Positions 61,804-64,000 of a DNA stretch of 64,000 bases are shown in pieces (the first letter of the stretch is position 1; each line of letters opens with the position of its first letter). A program made the position numbers and the translations under genes. The stretch comes from an uncultured Bacteroidia bacterium (lineage in GTDB: Bacteria; Bacteroidota; Bacteroidia; Bacteroidales; Prolixibacteraceae), in NCBI GenBank assembly GCA_903902325.1, contig CAIUUO010000154.1, positions 1 through 64,000 of the forward strand. The letters run 5' to 3'. The notes beneath the pieces were generated by a model. The model did no database searches and had not been told where the DNA came from. It was given only the letters and a program-made list of their open reading frames with translations.

Positions 61804-61906
61804 TTAACCGCAGAGTTCGCAAAGAATTACGCAGAGTGTCGCAGAGAAAATCAGGCATTTAGAACTCAGCGGTTTTCTGCGACTTCTCAGCGCTCTTTGC
61901 GGTTAA
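61804..61906. repeat. Long palindromic repeat, CGCAGAG subfamily (copy 10)
   Basis: TTAACCGCAGAGTTCGCAAAG pairs with TCTTTGCGGTTAA, with inner GCAGAGTGTCGCAGAG and CTGCGACTTCTCAGCGCTC. Between the partial GH3 gene and the esterase gene. Confidence 0.8.
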
Positions 61907-61913
61907 ATTTTTG

Positions 61914-61939
61914 TTTTTCATTTTTCATTTTTCATTTTT
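61914..61939. repeat. 7-bp ATTTTTC tandem repeat at the GH3 end
   Basis: Three to four ATTTTTC units directly behind the stop codon of the partial GH3 gene, like the run at 28756-28789. Low-complexity, length probably variable. Confidence 0.7.
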
Positions 61940-64000
61940 TTAAAGTTGAATTACCTGCGTCAGCCGAATGTCTTCGGATGAAGCCCCCACCATGATGGTA
62001 TAATTACCTTTCGGCGTGATGAATTTCTTTTGGCTGTCGTCCCAGCACCGAAGCTGGGCCTTCTCCAGTGCAATGGTCACATTTTCCGTTTTGCCCTTTT
62101 TGACATGGACGCGCTGAAAACCCTTGAGTTGTTTGATCGGCATCGGACGGTCCATTTGCGGCAGTTTTACATAAACCTGGGCAACTTCATCGCCATCCAT
62201 TTTGCCGCTGTTTTTGAGGTCAAAGCTTACATTGATTTTGGGTCCCTGATCCGCCATCTTCATATTGCTGTACTTGAATCCGGTATAGCTCAGACCATAT
62301 CCGAACGGATAGAGTGGCTTGCCCTGGAAATACTGGTAAGTACGCCCCTTGGCAATATCGTAGTCATCAAACGGGGGCAGGTCATCCATGCTGTTGTAAA
62401 AGGTGAGCGGAAGCCTTCCGGCAGGATTGTAGTCGCCAAACAACACCTCGGCAACTGCGGTTCCACCCTGTTCCCCGGGGTACCAGGCATCCACGACGGC
62501 AGGAATGTGGTCATTGATCCATCCGATGGCCAGCGAACTCCCGGCTACCAAAACCACAACGGTTTTCGGATTGGCCTTGTAAAGGGTCTGAATGAAAACT
62601 TCCTGGTCTTTGGAAAGCCGGATTGTCTCCCGGTCCTGGCCTTCGCTCTCGAAATTCTTGTTCATACCCAGGACGGCCACCGTCACCTCGCAGCTTTTGG
62701 CGCACTGGACAGATTCGGCAAAGAGCGAAGTGAAATCTGTGGTTACCTGCGGAGACTTCCAGTAGAGCTTGGCAGTTGCATCCCTTTTCACGAAGTAATC
62801 TGCAGTCAGATCGTATTCCTTGCCGGCTTCCAGATCCACATCCGCGAAATCTGTTTTGGTCGCCTTACGTTTCCAGGAGTCGAGTACAGTTTTACCGTTG
62901 ATGGCCAAACGGCATCCGTCATGGGCCAGGAAACCGAGCGAGTATTTTCCCGAAATCGTCGGCTTTAACTTGCCCGACCAGCGGACGGAAAAGCTGTTGA
63001 CAGGCAAAAAAGCGTCGGGTTTCTGGTTGGCAGGTTCCAGATTGATGTTCTCCTCCTGGCGGGTTTTTGGTTCGCCTTCCAGGGTCATGTTGGTGAAATA
63101 GGAGGCTTTCAATCCATCGGGGAAGAACCCTTTCGCGATCAGTTCATAGCCCTCCAGTCCGTTGACGGGCTGCCAGGGTGCATAAGCAATTCTGACACTT
63201 TTGCCAACCTTGTTTTTTATACCCTGGAGTATTGAAACAGGTTCACCTACCGGGACGCCACTGTAATCGCCGAATTCCGTATTGCCGGCATTGATACCCA
63301 CCACGGCGATCGATTTTACAGTTTTACTGTTAATTGGAAGGATACCGTTGTTTTTCAGCAGCACCATGCTCTCTCTCGCTGCTTCAAGCGCAAGTGCCTT
63401 GTGTGCCGGAGATCCGACGACTGTTGGAGATATCTTGTTGTAGGGATTCAGCTCAGGATCATCGAACAATCCAAGCCTCATCCTGGCCCTCAGCACCCTG
63501 AAGGCTGCCGTGTCGATATCAGCCACCGTGATCATCCCCAGTTTGTAGGCATTCAGCATGGGTTCCTTGTAGACATTGTCGCCGCACTCCAGATCCAGTC
63601 CGGCCTTGATGGAAACCATCGCTGCCAGCTCTTTTGTTTTCACGTACTGATGCGAGGAGACCAGATTTCCCGGACCGCCGCAATCGGAAACCACATACCC
63701 ATTGAAGCCCCAGTCCTGGCGCAGTACTTTCGTCAGAAGCCAGGGATTGGCGGTACACGGTACATCGTTGATCGCGTTGTAGGCCGCCATGATGGAGGCA
63801 CATTTCCCCTCCTTCACGCAGGCTTCGTAAGCAGGAAGGTAATATTCCCGCAGGATTCTTTCGGAGATGATGGCATTGCACGAAAAGCGGTTGTGCTCTT
63901 CGTTGTTGGCGGCAAAATGCTTCGGTGTCGAAACCACCTTGAGGTACTTCGGATCATTTCCCTGCAGACCTTTCACGAACTGAACCGCCAGGACGCCCGC
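61940..64000 (-). CDS. GH3 beta-glycosidase with PA14 domain, partial at window edge
   Basis: Coding is open to base 64000, so the gene's start is outside the window; the visible part is about 686 codons. The GH3 site has KHFAANNEEHNRF and GYVVSDCGGPGNL with the nucleophile Asp, then a second domain. A PA14 domain is inserted (LKASYFTNMTLEGEP, LGFLAHDGCRLAINGKTVLD) and the C-terminus is FnIII-like (VSFDLKNSGKMDGDEVAQVY). Similar to the GH3 at 58042-60231 but longer because of PA14. Beta-glycosidase action on oligosaccharides. Confidence 0.93.
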   Translation of the reverse strand, partial: AGVLAVQFVKGLQGNDPKYLKVVSTPKHFAANNEEHNRFSCNAIISERILREYYLPAYEACVKEGKCASIMAAYNAINDVPCTANPWLLTKVLRQDWGFNGYVVSDCGGPGNLVSSHQYVKTKELAAMVSIKAGLDLECGDNVYKEPMLNAYKLGMITVADIDTAAFRVLRARMRLGLFDDPELNPYNKISPTVVGSPAHKALALEAARESMVLLKNNGILPINSKTVKSIAVVGINAGNTEFGDYSGVPVGEPVSILQGIKNKVGKSVRIAYAPWQPVNGLEGYELIAKGFFPDGLKASYFTNMTLEGEPKTRQEENINLEPANQKPDAFLPVNSFSVRWSGKLKPTISGKYSLGFLAHDGCRLAINGKTVLDSWKRKATKTDFADVDLEAGKEYDLTADYFVKRDATAKLYWKSPQVTTDFTSLFAESVQCAKSCEVTVAVLGMNKNFESEGQDRETIRLSKDQEVFIQTLYKANPKTVVVLVAGSSLAIGWINDHIPAVVDAWYPGEQGGTAVAEVLFGDYNPAGRLPLTFYNSMDDLPPFDDYDIAKGRTYQYFQGKPLYPFGYGLSYTGFKYSNMKMADQGPKINVSFDLKNSGKMDGDEVAQVYVKLPQMDRPMPIKQLKGFQRVHVKKGKTENVTIALEKAQLRCWDDSQKKFITPKGNYTIMVGASSEDIRLTQVIQL

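Noticed and set aside
61775-61858. N-terminal extension of the esterase gene
   Set aside because: It comes from the palindromic repeat at 61804-61906; a signal peptide starts at 61774.
1399-61906. CRISPR array from the recurring palindromes
   Set aside because: Copies are kilobases apart, imperfect, palindromic and have no regular spacers or cas genes.
1-64000. tRNA, rRNA, riboswitch or transposase genes
   Set aside because: None was recognised on reading the intergenic stretches; coverage by eye is limited and small RNAs could be missed.

Overview
The window looks like a chromosomal segment of a saccharolytic member of the Bacteroidota, probably a free-living or environmental Bacteroidales/Marinilabiliales-type organism; this rests on gene content and repeat style, not on a marker gene. 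Pointers are the dense secreted glycan-degradation genes with signal peptides, an Oar-like TonB-dependent receptor, weak Shine-Dalgarno sequences, TAnnTTTG-type promoter boxes, and long imperfect palindromes (CACAAAGG / CGCAAAG type) between genes.

Region 1 (1-7.5 kb, all minus strand): a ThuA-like lipoprotein, two Tat-exported Gfo/Idh/MocA oxidoreductases, a fusion of a tetraheme NapC/NrfH-type cytochrome with a SUMF1 domain, and a GH105 unsaturated uronyl hydrolase. This reads as a periplasmic sugar-oxidation module. Region 2 (7.7-13.6 kb): A+T-richer, mixed-function genes: a YncE-like propeller, an operon of DUF190 protein, NifU-like scaffold and GGGtGRT protein, an S41 peptidase, and a HigBA toxin-antitoxin locus whose toxin has a stop at codon 7. 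Region 3 (13.6-19.7 kb, minus): an unassigned toroid-like secreted protein, a DUF1080 protein, a SUMF1 lipoprotein without the catalytic cysteine pair, a sulfatase and a DUF1349-like protein. Region 4 (19.8-25.4 kb, plus): a metallophosphoesterase, an MBL-fold hydrolase and the Oar-like receptor, ending at a strong bidirectional terminator.

Region 5 (25.5-64 kb, all minus): an uninterrupted run of 21 glycan-degradation genes, many nearly touching or overlapping: GH43-like, GH92, sulfatase, two paralogous unassigned TIM-barrel/GATase-like proteins, five unassigned toroid-like proteins, DUF1961, GH95-like, GH95, GH105, Gfo/Idh/MocA, two tandem GH27 enzymes, GH29, GH3, an esterase, and a GH3 cut by the window edge. 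No SusC/SusD pair and no regulator is in view.

Taken together the genes suggest attack on a fucosylated, galactosylated, sulfated and uronate-containing polysaccharide. The unassigned toroid proteins are good candidates for new polysaccharide lyases: six of them share two spaced motifs, and two GH105 enzymes, which use lyase products, lie close by. GH95, GH29, GH27, GH3 and GH92 would trim side chains; the sulfatases and esterase would remove substituents; the Gfo/DUF1080/ThuA set may run a parallel 3-keto-glycoside route. Ten long palindromes punctuate the window, and one appears to sit in frame inside the signal peptide of a GH27 gene.
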